In this document: in pieces, positions 46,244 to 53,986 of the stretch
How positions within the stretch are numbered: the stretch's first letter is position 1
Layout of the letters: each line of letters begins with the position of its first letter
Origin: Roseobacter insulae
GTDB lineage: Bacteria; Pseudomonadota; Alphaproteobacteria; Rhodobacterales; Rhodobacteraceae
Direction of reading: 5' to 3'
NCBI RefSeq assembly: GCF_019375555.1
Contig: NZ_JAHXDN010000005.1
Span: 372,001 to 436,000, forward strand
DNA length: 64,000 bases
Position numbers and translations under genes: made by a program
Notes under the pieces: generated by a model
Database searches by the model: none
The model's input: only the letters and a program-made list of their open reading frames with translations
What the model was told of the DNA's origin: nothing

Positions 46244-46270
46244 TGTTAAATCTGGTGTATCAGATATCCT
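46243..46270 (+). promoter_or_regulatory. Candidate promoter of the second GntR gene
   Basis: TTGTTA (46243-46248), 16 nt, TATCCT (46265-46270). The spacer is occupied almost exactly by operator B, which points to autoregulation. Confidence 0.5.
46250..46265. promoter_or_regulatory. GntR operator B (14 of 16 match)
   Basis: ATCTGGTGTATCAGAT, 14 of 16 identical to the perfect palindrome. It lies between the -35 and -10 of the regulator gene and 52 bp before the SMP-30 start. Confidence 0.7.
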
Positions 46271-46305
46271 CGCCCTTGCAACACATTTTTTGGAGGCACC
46301 ACCAG

Positions 46306-46977
46306 ATGGCGCTGGAACGACCCAAATCTCTTCGAGAACTCGCCCTGGAGCATTTGAGGGACCGCATTATCGATGGCTCACTGAAGATGGGTCAGATTCT
46401 GTCGGAGCGGAAAATCTCGGAAGAACTGGGCGTTTCAAAGTCGCCCGTGCGCGAAGCGCTCGCCCAACTGCGCGATGAAGGTCTGGTCAGCATCGAGCCG
46501 CAAAAGGGGGCCCGAGTGTTTTCCCTGTCCGAGGCAGAAGTGACGCAGATCTGTGATTTCCGGCAGGCAATTGAGACTGCCGCTTTTGAACTGGCGTTGT
46601 CGCGGGACCCGGTTGGTTTGTCCAACGACATGACAAAGGTCGTGAAGAAAATGGAGCAGGAACGCGGACGGGGAAATGACAAGGAGTATCTGGCTTTGGA
46701 TACGTCTTTCCACCATCTGATTTTTGAACATGCAGGAAACGACTATCTGACAGCAAGTTACACGCGTTATGTCGGCAAGATTGCAGCCTTGCGCACACAT
46801 TTGGCGAAACTACCACATCACACCGATCTGTCATTTGAAGAGCACAAGAAGATTGCCAGCGCGGTGAGCCAGGGTGACCTCGCCGAGATAAAATCGCTTC
46901 TGATTGAGCATATTGATCGGACGCGCCAGACCTACAAAAGTGCTTCGATCGTGCTGGACGGAATAACTGCCGCCTGA
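46306..46977 (+). CDS. GntR family (FadR/FCD type) transcriptional regulator
   Basis: 223 residues from the ATG at 46306 with GGAGG before it. Seen: winged-helix segments LALEHLRDRIIDGSL and VSKSPVREALAQLRDEGLV, then the FCD domain with LDTSFHHLIFEHAGND (two metal His). It differs clearly from the first GntR but has the same layout. It lies between the two large island operons and carries operator sites on both sides, making it the best candidate for the regulator of the 13-gene and second ABC operons. Confidence 0.92.
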   Translation: MALERPKSLRELALEHLRDRIIDGSLKMGQILSERKISEELGVSKSPVREALAQLRDEGLVSIEPQKGARVFSLSEAEVTQICDFRQAIETAAFELALSRDPVGLSNDMTKVVKKMEQERGRGNDKEYLALDTSFHHLIFEHAGNDYLTASYTRYVGKIAALRTHLAKLPHHTDLSFEEHKKIASAVSQGDLAEIKSLLIEHIDRTRQTYKSASIVLDGITAA

Positions 46978-47014
46978 CTCAGGCTCAGGACCCCCTAATC
47001 TAAAGTCCATTTCT

Positions 47015-47042
47015 GAAGGCGGCCCCAGAACTGGCCGCCTTC
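47015..47042 (+). terminator. Terminator-like hairpin after the second GntR gene
   Basis: GAAGGCGGCC and GGCCGCCTTC form a perfect 10-bp stem with an 8-nt loop, 38 nt past the stop. The run after it is GCTGCGTT, so termination may be partial or need Rho. Confidence 0.7.
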
Positions 47043-47073
47043 GCTGCGTTAAGTAGACGACCTCTTAATGCAA

Positions 47074-47094
47074 TTGACATCTGAGATATCAGAT
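47074..47094 (+). promoter_or_regulatory. GntR operator C overlapping a consensus -35
   Basis: TTGACA (47074-47079) runs straight into ATCTGAGATATCAGAT (47079-47094), 15 of 16 identical to the perfect palindrome. No good -10 follows at 16-18 nt (CAACCT is weak). It lies 28 nt before the ATPase start and probably controls the second ABC operon. Confidence 0.7.
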
Positions 47095-47121
47095 GCCAAC
47101 CTGAAGAAGGGAGGACGAGAT

Positions 47122-48684
47122 ATGAACGCGACATCGATTCGAGATGGTGAGGCCGCTCCGCCGCTCATTCAGCTGGATGCTGTCGCGAAGAGCTTTGGCT
47201 CCAACCTTGTCCTTGATGGTGTCGATTTCGAGCTTCGCCCCGGAGAGGTTCACGCACTGTGCGGCGAAAACGGCGCGGGGAAGTCCACCTGCCTGGACCT
47301 GCTCTACGGTCTGCACCAGCCCTCAGATGGCAAGATACTGTGCAACGGCAAGGAACAGCGGATCGAGAATCCTTCGCACGCGCAATCTCTCGGCATCAGT
47401 TGCGTCTTTCAGGAACTTAGCCTCGCAGGCGCACTGTCCGTTGCGGAAAACATCTATGCTGGGCGCGCCCCTGCTCGCATGGGCGTTGTTGACTGGCCAG
47501 AACTGCGCCGCCGTGCCGAGGCGCTTTTGGCTGAGTTTGGGCTGGAGATTGATGTCTCAATGCCCGTGGACAGCTTGCCCATCAGTTCGCGACAAATCGT
47601 TGAGATCGCCAAGGCGCTTTCCCTGAATTCACGCGTTTTGTTGTTGGATGAGCCAACGTCGGCCCTTGCACCGGACGAGGTTGACGCATTGTTCGACGTT
47701 CTGCGCGGCCTAACCCGCAAAGGCATCGGCATCGTCTATGTCAGTCATCACATGGCGGAGATTTTTCGCATTTCCGACCGCGTGACCGTTCTGCGCGATG
47801 GCCGTCACATCAGCACGTTGCCCGCGACACAAACCTCGCAAGAGCAAGTCGTCGCGGAAATGATCGGCGGCGCCCACCCCGGCGACGTCAGCGGCTCCAG
47901 AACTGTCAATGGTGACAAGGTTGTTGCCGTGACCGGGCTGTCCCATCCCGGTGAATTCGAAGATATTTCCTTTTCCATAAATGCCGGCGAAATCGTTGGG
48001 ATGGCCGGCCTGATGGGTGCGCGTCGCAGCGAGATTGTTCGGTCGATTGTTGGGCTTGTGCAGGGCGCGACCGGCAATGTTGAATTGCATGACCAACCTG
48101 TCAAGTTCACATCCATCAGGCAGGCGATGCGGGCCGGGATCGGGTTCGTTCCAGAAGAACGCAAAACCGAAGGCCTGTTCCTCGAACAGTCTCTCAGCGA
48201 CAATTTGATTGCCGCCAGCCTGGCAGAGCACACATCGATGGGTCTGATGCGCAATGGTTCTATTCGGGCCGCCAGCAGAGCCGCGATCGATGCGTTCAGC
48301 GTCAAGGCAAGCGGGTTGGCCGAGGAAGTTGGCGCGCTGTCTGGAGGCAACCAGCAAAAGATCATGCTGGCCAAGTGGCTCAAGCGCGTGCCTGATCTCC
48401 TGATTGTTGAGGAGCCGACGAAAGGCGTCGATGTCGGAGCCAAGTTTCAAATCCACACAGAACTACAGCGCCGCGCTGCCGAAGGCATGGCGATCCTCGT
48501 TGTGTCCTCGGATTTTCCCGAATTGGTGTCACTTTGCTCGCGGATACTTGTTGTCCACGAAGGCCGGCTGATGGGGGACATCCCCGCCGAACAGGCCAGC
48601 GAAAGCGTGCTCCTCCAAATGGCTGCCGGAACAACACTCCGCTCAGCAGCATCCGCAACCCCAGATTCAGGAGCGACGTTGTGA
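47122..48684 (+). CDS. Sugar ABC transporter ATP-binding protein, two ATPase domains (second importer)
   Basis: 520 residues from the ATG at 47122 with GGGAGG before it. Seen: domain 1 CGENGAGKSTCLDLL, ISSRQIVEIAKAL and LLLDEPTSALAPDE; domain 2 AGLMGARRSEIVRSI, LSGGNQQKIMLAKWL and LIVEEPTKGVDVGAK. It is only distantly like the first island ATPase, so this is a separate importer rather than a recent copy. It overlaps the permease gene by 4 nt (GTGA). Confidence 0.94.
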   Translation: MNATSIRDGEAAPPLIQLDAVAKSFGSNLVLDGVDFELRPGEVHALCGENGAGKSTCLDLLYGLHQPSDGKILCNGKEQRIENPSHAQSLGISCVFQELSLAGALSVAENIYAGRAPARMGVVDWPELRRRAEALLAEFGLEIDVSMPVDSLPISSRQIVEIAKALSLNSRVLLLDEPTSALAPDEVDALFDVLRGLTRKGIGIVYVSHHMAEIFRISDRVTVLRDGRHISTLPATQTSQEQVVAEMIGGAHPGDVSGSRTVNGDKVVAVTGLSHPGEFEDISFSINAGEIVGMAGLMGARRSEIVRSIVGLVQGATGNVELHDQPVKFTSIRQAMRAGIGFVPEERKTEGLFLEQSLSDNLIAASLAEHTSMGLMRNGSIRAASRAAIDAFSVKASGLAEEVGALSGGNQQKIMLAKWLKRVPDLLIVEEPTKGVDVGAKFQIHTELQRRAAEGMAILVVSSDFPELVSLCSRILVVHEGRLMGDIPAEQASESVLLQMAAGTTLRSAASATPDSGATL

Positions 48685-49673
48685 CTATGACCGTTCAATC
48701 AGACTATTCGGAGAAACGGCCCCCTCTGCTCCGTATCCTTCAAGCTTTCGTGGATATCCGCGAATTGATGCTGATTGTTCTGATCGCGGCCATCATCATC
48801 GTGATGTCCAACCTGAACCCCTATTTCTTCAGTTTTTCCAACTTTCGTGCCGTGGCCGTCGGCATGGCCCCGACAGCAATCATTGTGATTGGCATGGCAA
48901 TCCTTCTGGCCTCTGGCGGGTTTGATCTATCGGTCGGGTCGGTCATGGCGTTGTCCTCAACTGTGGTCGCGATGTTGCTTTTGACAGGCATGCCCATTCC
49001 GCTTGCTGTCATTCTGGGCCTGATCCTTGGCGGTGTGGTGGGCGTTGTGAACGGCGTGCTTGTCACCGGGCTGGGGATTAATCCGCTGATTGCGACGCTC
49101 GGCACAATGTCGATTGCGCGCGGCATTGCGCTGGTCCTGACGGAAGGGTTTTCCGTCTCCAGCCTGCCCGTCTCCTTTGCCTGGATCGGCAAGGCTGACA
49201 TCGGCGGTTTTCCGGTGATCGTGTTGCTGACGATCTTGCTGGTGATCGCTTTTGATCTGGCGGTCCGTCATACCCGGTTCTTCCGGCAGGTCTACTTCAT
49301 CGGTGCCAATGAGAAGGCGGCGATGCTGTCTGGCATCCATGTCACCCGCGTCCGCATCATCCTTTATGCACTGACCGGCGTTCTTGCGGCCCTGGCCGGG
49401 GTTCTTCTGGCGTCCCGCCTGATGAGCGGCACACCCACGGCTGGCAATGGCATTGAGCTTCAGGTTCTGGCAGCGGCCGTCATTGGTGGCGCGTCGCTTC
49501 GCGGCGGCGAAGGCACGATCCTCGGTGCATTCCTTGGCGTGGTCTTTGTCGCGCTGATCAACAACACGATGACCATGCAAGCCGTATCGATCTACTGGCA
49601 GATGATCGTCATCGGCGGGGTCCTGGTTTCCGCCGTGGCACTGGACATGCTGATCCGAAGCAAACGGGGCTGA
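48681..49673 (+). CDS. Sugar ABC transporter permease (second importer)
   Basis: 330 residues from a GTG at 48681; AGGAG lies 7 nt before it and it overlaps the ATPase stop as GTGA. An ATG two codons later is possible. Seen: MAILLASGGFDLSVGSVMALS, the RbsC-type hallmark, and LQVLAAAVIGGASLRGGEGT. It forms the channel of the second importer. Confidence 0.92.
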   Translation: MTMTVQSDYSEKRPPLLRILQAFVDIRELMLIVLIAAIIIVMSNLNPYFFSFSNFRAVAVGMAPTAIIVIGMAILLASGGFDLSVGSVMALSSTVVAMLLLTGMPIPLAVILGLILGGVVGVVNGVLVTGLGINPLIATLGTMSIARGIALVLTEGFSVSSLPVSFAWIGKADIGGFPVIVLLTILLVIAFDLAVRHTRFFRQVYFIGANEKAAMLSGIHVTRVRIILYALTGVLAALAGVLLASRLMSGTPTAGNGIELQVLAAAVIGGASLRGGEGTILGAFLGVVFVALINNTMTMQAVSIYWQMIVIGGVLVSAVALDMLIRSKRG

Positions 49674-49726
49674 CCCCTGTTTTCAAGACAATCCAACATC
49701 CAACGATCCGAACAAGGGAGATCACC

Positions 49727-50722
49727 ATGACTGAAATGAACGTAAACCGGCGCAAGCTGCTGACCGCAGGCACCACCGCGGGACTCGCCGCCGCCTTTGG
49801 CTTGCCCATACTGTCGAAAGAAGCAATGGCACAGGCGGCTGGCAAGGAATATGTCTTCCTGTCGATTGTCACTCAGGTGCCGTTCTGGGTGGACTACCGC
49901 AACGCAATGAAAGACCTCGAAGAGCTGATGGGCATCAAGGCCACTTTCACAGGCCCGCTCGATTTCGACACTGCCGCGCAGGCGCGGCAACTTGACGAAC
50001 TCATTGCACGCCGCCCCGCTGGCATTCTGATCTTCCCCGGTGACCCGGCCACGCTGGCGCCGGGCGTCGAACGCGCGGTTGAGGCTGGTATCCCGGTGAC
50101 GTGCTGTATCGGTGACATCCCCGATAGCCCCCGGTCAACCTTCCTGGGCATCAACGGCGTGCAGGCCGGCCGTGTTGGTGGCGAAATGCTGGCGCAGGCG
50201 ATCGGTGGCAAAGGCAAGGTCATCCTTGGCACCTTCCCTGCCCCCTCCACGCTGGAACGGGTTGAGGGTTACAAACAGATCTTTGCCGAGAACTACCCAG
50301 ACATCGAAGTCGTCGATGTGGTCAACGACAAGGCTGATCCATCCTACGCACCGACGGCCTATCTTCAGGCGATTCAAGCCAACCCGGATATCGTCGGCAT
50401 TGGCGGTACAGACGGGGACAGCGGCAAAGGGGCTGCAATTGCCGTCAATGAAGCGGGGCGCAAGGATATCAAGATCGTCGCGATGGACCGCAACGACGAC
50501 ATGCTTCCCTACATCGAAGACGGCACAATTTACGGCGCTGTGGCACAAAAATCCTATCTTGAGATCTTCCTCGCCTTCCACATGATGCATTGGCAAAACA
50601 CCGATGCCCTGAAGGTCCTGCCGGATTGGAAAGCCGCCGGGATCAACCCATTGCCCGAACGTGTCGAAACAGGCGTCATGCCGATCACGGCCGAAAACGT
50701 CGCGCAGTTCAAACACGTCTAA
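49727..50722 (+). CDS. Sugar ABC transporter periplasmic binding protein with a Tat-type signal
   Basis: 331 residues. Seen: a twin-Arg signal NRRKLLTAGTTAGLAAAF ending AMAQA near 36, then the ribose-binding fold with GPLDFDTAAQARQLDELI, FPGDPATLAPGVERAVEAG and GIGGTDGDSGKGAAIA. Tat export of a sugar-binding protein is less common than Sec and hints at folding or cofactor needs in the cytoplasm. It is third in its operon, and a strong hairpin follows. Confidence 0.92.
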   Translation: MTEMNVNRRKLLTAGTTAGLAAAFGLPILSKEAMAQAAGKEYVFLSIVTQVPFWVDYRNAMKDLEELMGIKATFTGPLDFDTAAQARQLDELIARRPAGILIFPGDPATLAPGVERAVEAGIPVTCCIGDIPDSPRSTFLGINGVQAGRVGGEMLAQAIGGKGKVILGTFPAPSTLERVEGYKQIFAENYPDIEVVDVVNDKADPSYAPTAYLQAIQANPDIVGIGGTDGDSGKGAAIAVNEAGRKDIKIVAMDRNDDMLPYIEDGTIYGAVAQKSYLEIFLAFHMMHWQNTDALKVLPDWKAAGINPLPERVETGVMPITAENVAQFKHV

Positions 50723-50728
50723 ACATCG

Positions 50729-50757
50729 CACCCGGCGCGGCTCCTTCGCGCCGGGTG
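50729..50757 (+). promoter_or_regulatory. Strong hairpin after the second sugar-binding protein gene
   Basis: CACCCGGCGCG and CGCGCCGGGTG form a perfect 11-bp stem with a 7-nt loop, followed only by TCTGCTTG. It lies between the binding protein and the downstream enzyme genes and probably lowers their expression. Confidence 0.7.
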
Positions 50758-50779
50758 TCTGCTTGCGGAGCAACACCTC

Positions 50780-51682
50780 TTGTCTGATCGCTGGGCCGTC
50801 ATAAAGCTGCAAAATCACGATCTGGATCTCACGATCCTGCCTGGGATCGGTGGCCGCCTCTGGGACGTGACAGTCGAGGGCCGCTCCTTGCTGTTTCAAA
50901 ACCCCGACCTTGTCGGGTTGCCCTTCGACACATCCGATCTTGCGGGTCTGCCAACAAAGTCACCGCAATTTGGCTTTCCGCTATGGGGTGGTGAAAAGAC
51001 CTGGATCGCGCCGGACACGGACTGGGTGAACGGAGCGCCCTACCGCGTTCTGGACAGTGGTGCCTATCGGATCACAGCAAAGCAGAGCGATTTGGTCGAA
51101 TTGACCAGTGAGGTCTGTCCCTTGACGAGCCTCTCCGTGCGACGCCGTATCGCGCTGACCTCTGCAACGACATGGACCATCGATCACTTGGTGACCAACA
51201 ATGGCGCTTCACCGCGCAGGACGGGGATATGGTCCGTCATGATGATCAACACGCCCGCCAAGATCGGGGTGGCGATGGACAATCCGGAATTCCATCCCGT
51301 CTTTGGTCAGGCCAGGCCTCTGGTTGAAACCCACAACAGCGGCGTCGTGGCAAGTTGTGCGAGGCGGCAGGAATTCAAAGTCGGTTTGCCAAACCGCCAG
51401 GGAAAGACACTCATCAAATTCAACGAGGCCGGGCCGTTTCTGATGTGTTCGGTCCCAAAGCCATCACCAAAAGACAGGTTTGCGCATCAGCACCCCGTGG
51501 AGATCTTCAATTCAGGCGATTATCCCTACTGCGAGGCGGAGTGGCATTCACCAATGACTGAACTCATGCCCAGCGAAACGCTGGGTTTTCAACAGCACTT
51601 TCGCTTTTGGTCAACCGAAACAACGGTGCCCGCAGACCAGACAATCTCAGAATACGAGGAACTCCTGTCATGCATGTCATGA
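50780..51682 (+). CDS. Galactose-mutarotase-fold protein (aldose 1-epimerase-like)
   Basis: 300 residues from a TTG at 50780 with GGAG 9 nt before it. Seen: ILPGIGGRLWDV near the start, PLWGGEKTWIAPD, VRRRIAL, and the FQQHFRFWSTE tail; the pattern is that of aldose-epimerase-like enzymes of unknown specificity. It may interconvert sugar anomers ahead of the dehydrogenase, with which it overlaps by 13 nt. The catalytic His and Glu could not be placed with confidence. Confidence 0.72.
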   Translation: MSDRWAVIKLQNHDLDLTILPGIGGRLWDVTVEGRSLLFQNPDLVGLPFDTSDLAGLPTKSPQFGFPLWGGEKTWIAPDTDWVNGAPYRVLDSGAYRITAKQSDLVELTSEVCPLTSLSVRRRIALTSATTWTIDHLVTNNGASPRRTGIWSVMMINTPAKIGVAMDNPEFHPVFGQARPLVETHNSGVVASCARRQEFKVGLPNRQGKTLIKFNEAGPFLMCSVPKPSPKDRFAHQHPVEIFNSGDYPYCEAEWHSPMTELMPSETLGFQQHFRFWSTETTVPADQTISEYEELLSCMS

Positions 51683-52479
51683 TAACCGGTGCCGGTGGGC
51701 ATTTGGGCCGCAAACTGTTTGACGCGCTTGAGGGTGACCCGGATCGCACTGTCAGCGGGATCGACATTCGGCCAGTGGATCACCCGAACATTCACATCGC
51801 GGACCTGTCTGACGACGCCAGTTGGGTTTCGCTTCTTGAGGGGGTGGACGTCATCGTGCACCTTGCGGGCGACCGGGAGCCTGGGGCCTCTTGGGCGTCC
51901 GCCATCAAACACAACATGGACGCGACCCTGACCCTCTACCACCATGCTGCAAAAATGGGTGTTGGCCGGGTTGTCCTCGCCAGTTCGAATTGGATCCACG
52001 GCGACAAACGGTTCACAGATGACAGATTGGATTCAACCACGCCCCCTGGCCCGATCAATGCATACGGGATGTCAAAACTGTTCTGCGAGCGGACGGGGGC
52101 ATACTTTGCAGAGCACCACGGGCTTTCCGTCATTTGCCTGCGTATTGGCTGGACCCAATGGACCCATGACAACCAGCCGGGGCCGCATATGGCTATGGGC
52201 CGCTGGGGTCAGGAAATGTGGTTGAGTGACAGGGATTTTCTGAATGGAATGCGCGCTGCGATCAATGCAGAAGGCGTTCAATTCGCCGCTTTGAACTTAA
52301 TGTCCGATAATCCGGGTATGCGGTGGGACATCTCCGAAACTAAGCGTGTCATCGACTACCAGCCGCAAGATGGCAGCCCCGCTAAGACACCCCCCCTAAT
52401 TGTATTCAAATCCGCAATCAAAGGCATACTATCTTTCCACGCCATCAGATTTGCCGAGGGTTTTTTCCCAGACTGGTAG
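51670..52479 (+). CDS. NAD-dependent epimerase/dehydratase family protein, uronate-dehydrogenase-like
   Basis: 269 residues from the ATG at 51670 (an ATG at 51679 is also possible). Seen: TGAGGHLGRKL for NAD, VIVHLAGD, LASSNWIHGD, the catalytic YGMSK, and LRIGWTQWTHDN, an arrangement like bacterial uronate dehydrogenase, which oxidises galacturonate or glucuronate to the aldarolactone. The last roughly 30 residues after a run of seven C (52390-52396) do not look like the family, so the end may have been altered. It closes the second ABC operon. Confidence 0.82.
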   Translation: MHVMITGAGGHLGRKLFDALEGDPDRTVSGIDIRPVDHPNIHIADLSDDASWVSLLEGVDVIVHLAGDREPGASWASAIKHNMDATLTLYHHAAKMGVGRVVLASSNWIHGDKRFTDDRLDSTTPPGPINAYGMSKLFCERTGAYFAEHHGLSVICLRIGWTQWTHDNQPGPHMAMGRWGQEMWLSDRDFLNGMRAAINAEGVQFAALNLMSDNPGMRWDISETKRVIDYQPQDGSPAKTPPLIVFKSAIKGILSFHAIRFAEGFFPDW

Positions 52480-52513
52480 GAAAGGCCTTATAATGGTCGA
52501 CAGAGTTGCGCTG

Positions 52514-52545
52514 CTCAGATTTCTACATACTCAGATTTCTACATA
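52514..52545. repeat. Perfect tandem repeat, 2 x 16 bp
   Basis: CTCAGATTTCTACATA occurs twice in a row without mismatch. It lies in the noncoding edge of the island. Two copies only; possibly a slip of replication. Confidence 0.85.
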
Positions 52546-53054
52546 TCGGAGCAAATTGGCTGAACACGACCGGGCCAAGAACCTCCAAGGACGGCCGCAG
52601 TTTGCTCGGGGACCGGACAGACCGCTCAGATTGGCAGAGAATAGAAAGCAAATAGGCGGGCTTACGCGCCTTGAATGCCAGCTTCCTCACTGGCATAAGC
52701 CCAAGCCGACCCAAATCCTGCCGTAAATTCTGTCACTACATGTCCGGAAAAAACGTGATCGCCCTTTTAGGAGGTCGCAAGGAGAATGTGATTTTGCTCG
52801 CTCAAACGAGCCGCAATGGGACCAAACTACCTTAACCGCAGAATACCCGACATTGCACGCCGGAAGGCAATTCCAAGTTGCACAAATGGTGCACAGAGTG
52901 CCACTTATCTTATTGAATATTATTATAAAAATGCCCAATCCATCACAGGACAATGCAATGACCGCCCTCCAATGACTGCTTCGAAACGGTTTTCAAACCC
53001 TGGTGCATATTGCAGCATCTGCCACTTTGCGCTCAGAGCGGACACTCCACCCAT

Positions 53055-53083
53055 AAAAAACGCCCCGCAGTTTCCTGCGAGGC
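53055..53083 (-). terminator. Intrinsic terminator after rpmD
   Basis: On the minus strand GCCTCGCAG, a GAAA tetraloop and CTGCGGGGC give nine pairs (one G-U), then GTTTTTT. It lies 29 nt past the rpmD stop and ends transcription of rpmC-rpmD, so the downstream half of the spc operon cannot depend on this transcript. Confidence 0.92.
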
Positions 53084-53111
53084 TTGTTCAATCTCAATTC
53101 TCAAAAAAGGC

Positions 53112-53300
53112 TTAGCCCTTCTCCTCCACGATCTCCACCATATGCGGGATGGAGTTGATCATGCCGCGCACGCTGGCTGTGTCTTCCAACTCGCGGGTCT
53201 TGTGCATCTTGTTCAGGCCCAGGCCGATCAGCGTGGCGCGCTGTTTGGCGGGGCGGCGGATCGGGGAGCCGATCTGCTTAATCACAATCGTCTTGGCCAT
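53112..53300 (-). CDS. rpmD: 50S ribosomal protein L30
   Basis: 62 residues beginning [20 protein letters not shown] and ending VEIVEEKG, the complete L30. An ATG two codons upstream overlaps the rpsE stop but stands 1 nt from AGGAGG; the ATG at 53300 stands 7 nt from it and is preferred. Normally rplO follows; here a terminator and the 23-kb island follow. Confidence 0.96.
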   Translation of the reverse strand: MAKTIVIKQIGSPIRRPAKQRATLIGLGLNKMHKTRELEDTASVRGMINSIPHMVEIVEEKG

Positions 53301-53302
53301 GC

Positions 53303-53881
53303 TCATGCCTCCTCAGCCACTTGCGCGGATGTGTCCACGGCGTCTTCACGCTTGGGCAGAATGTCGGCCACCTTCTTTCCGCGACGTTGCGCGACCGAGC
53401 GGGGGCTCGATTCCTTTTTCAACCCGTCCATGGTGGCGCGGATCATGTTGTAGGGGTTCTGCGAGCCGATGGACTTGGAAACCACGTCCTTCACGCCCAG
53501 CATCTCGAACACAGCACGCATCGGACCACCGGCGATGATCCCGGTTCCTTCCGGCGCGGTGCGCATGACCACTTTACCGGCGCCGTGACGGCCTTCCATG
53601 TCGTGGTGCAGCGTCCGACCTTCGCGCAGTTGTACGCGGATCATCTGGCGCTTGGCCTGTTCGGTGGCCTTGCGAATGGCCTCGGGGACCTCCTTCGCCT
53701 TGCCCTTGCCGAAGCCGACACGGCCCTTCTGGTCACCCACAACCACGAGGGCTGCGAAGCCAAAGCGCTTACCACCTTTTACGGTTTTCGACACACGGTT
53801 GATCGCGACCAGACGGTCGGCGAATTCCGGTGCTTCGTCACGATCGCGGCGCGGGCCGCGACGGTTTTCACGTTCTGCCAT
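53303..53881 (-). CDS. rpsE: 30S ribosomal protein S5
   Basis: 192 residues from the ATG at 53881 with AAAGGATG before it. Seen: [20 protein letters not shown] (double-stranded-RNA-binding domain), [20 protein letters not shown] and [19 protein letters not shown]. The N-terminus [16 protein letters not shown] is basic and acidic, as usual in alphaproteobacteria. A longer frame to 53908 is less likely. It lies 105 nt after rplR. Confidence 0.97.
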   Translation of the reverse strand: MAERENRRGPRRDRDEAPEFADRLVAINRVSKTVKGGKRFGFAALVVVGDQKGRVGFGKGKAKEVPEAIRKATEQAKRQMIRVQLREGRTLHHDMEGRHGAGKVVMRTAPEGTGIIAGGPMRAVFEMLGVKDVVSKSIGSQNPYNMIRATMDGLKKESSPRSVAQRRGKKVADILPKREDAVDTSAQVAEEA

Positions 53882-53986
53882 TGAGAACATCCTTTGATAT
53901 CTGGGCAAGCGCCCGGTTCATTCAATCCAAGTGAGCCAACGGCCCCCGGATCATCGAGGCCGCCCGCGCGGGGCGACCTTCAGCTC

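Larger units (their letters stand above)
30264..53054. other. Catabolic island inserted in the spc ribosomal operon
   Basis: About 23 kb between rpmD and rplO, genes that normally adjoin. It carries 24 genes of sugar-acid uptake and breakdown with two GntR regulators and shared operators. Edges are approximate: the promoter before rplO on one side and the terminator after rpmD on the other. No integrase, transposase, tRNA or obvious flanking direct repeat was seen, so the mode of insertion is unknown. Confidence 0.75.
52480..53111. other. Island edge next to rpmD (632 bp without a gene)
   Basis: Mixed, AT-rich sequence with no gene I can support. It contains a 2 x 16-bp tandem repeat, a short AT-only tract near 52915-52930, and a segment (52990-53045) that looks like intergenic debris. 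The terminator of the proximal spc operon is at its rpmD end. Two small frames (52400-52726 plus, 52523-52714 minus) resemble no known family. Confidence 0.5.

Noticed and set aside
46978-47121. Small RNA gene between the GntR and ABC genes
   Set aside because: The hairpin at 47015-47042 is explained as a terminator, and no promoter for a separate RNA was found.
52400-52953. Small frames at the island edge, possible transposase remnants
   Set aside because: No transposase motif, no terminal inverted repeats and no target duplication could be seen.
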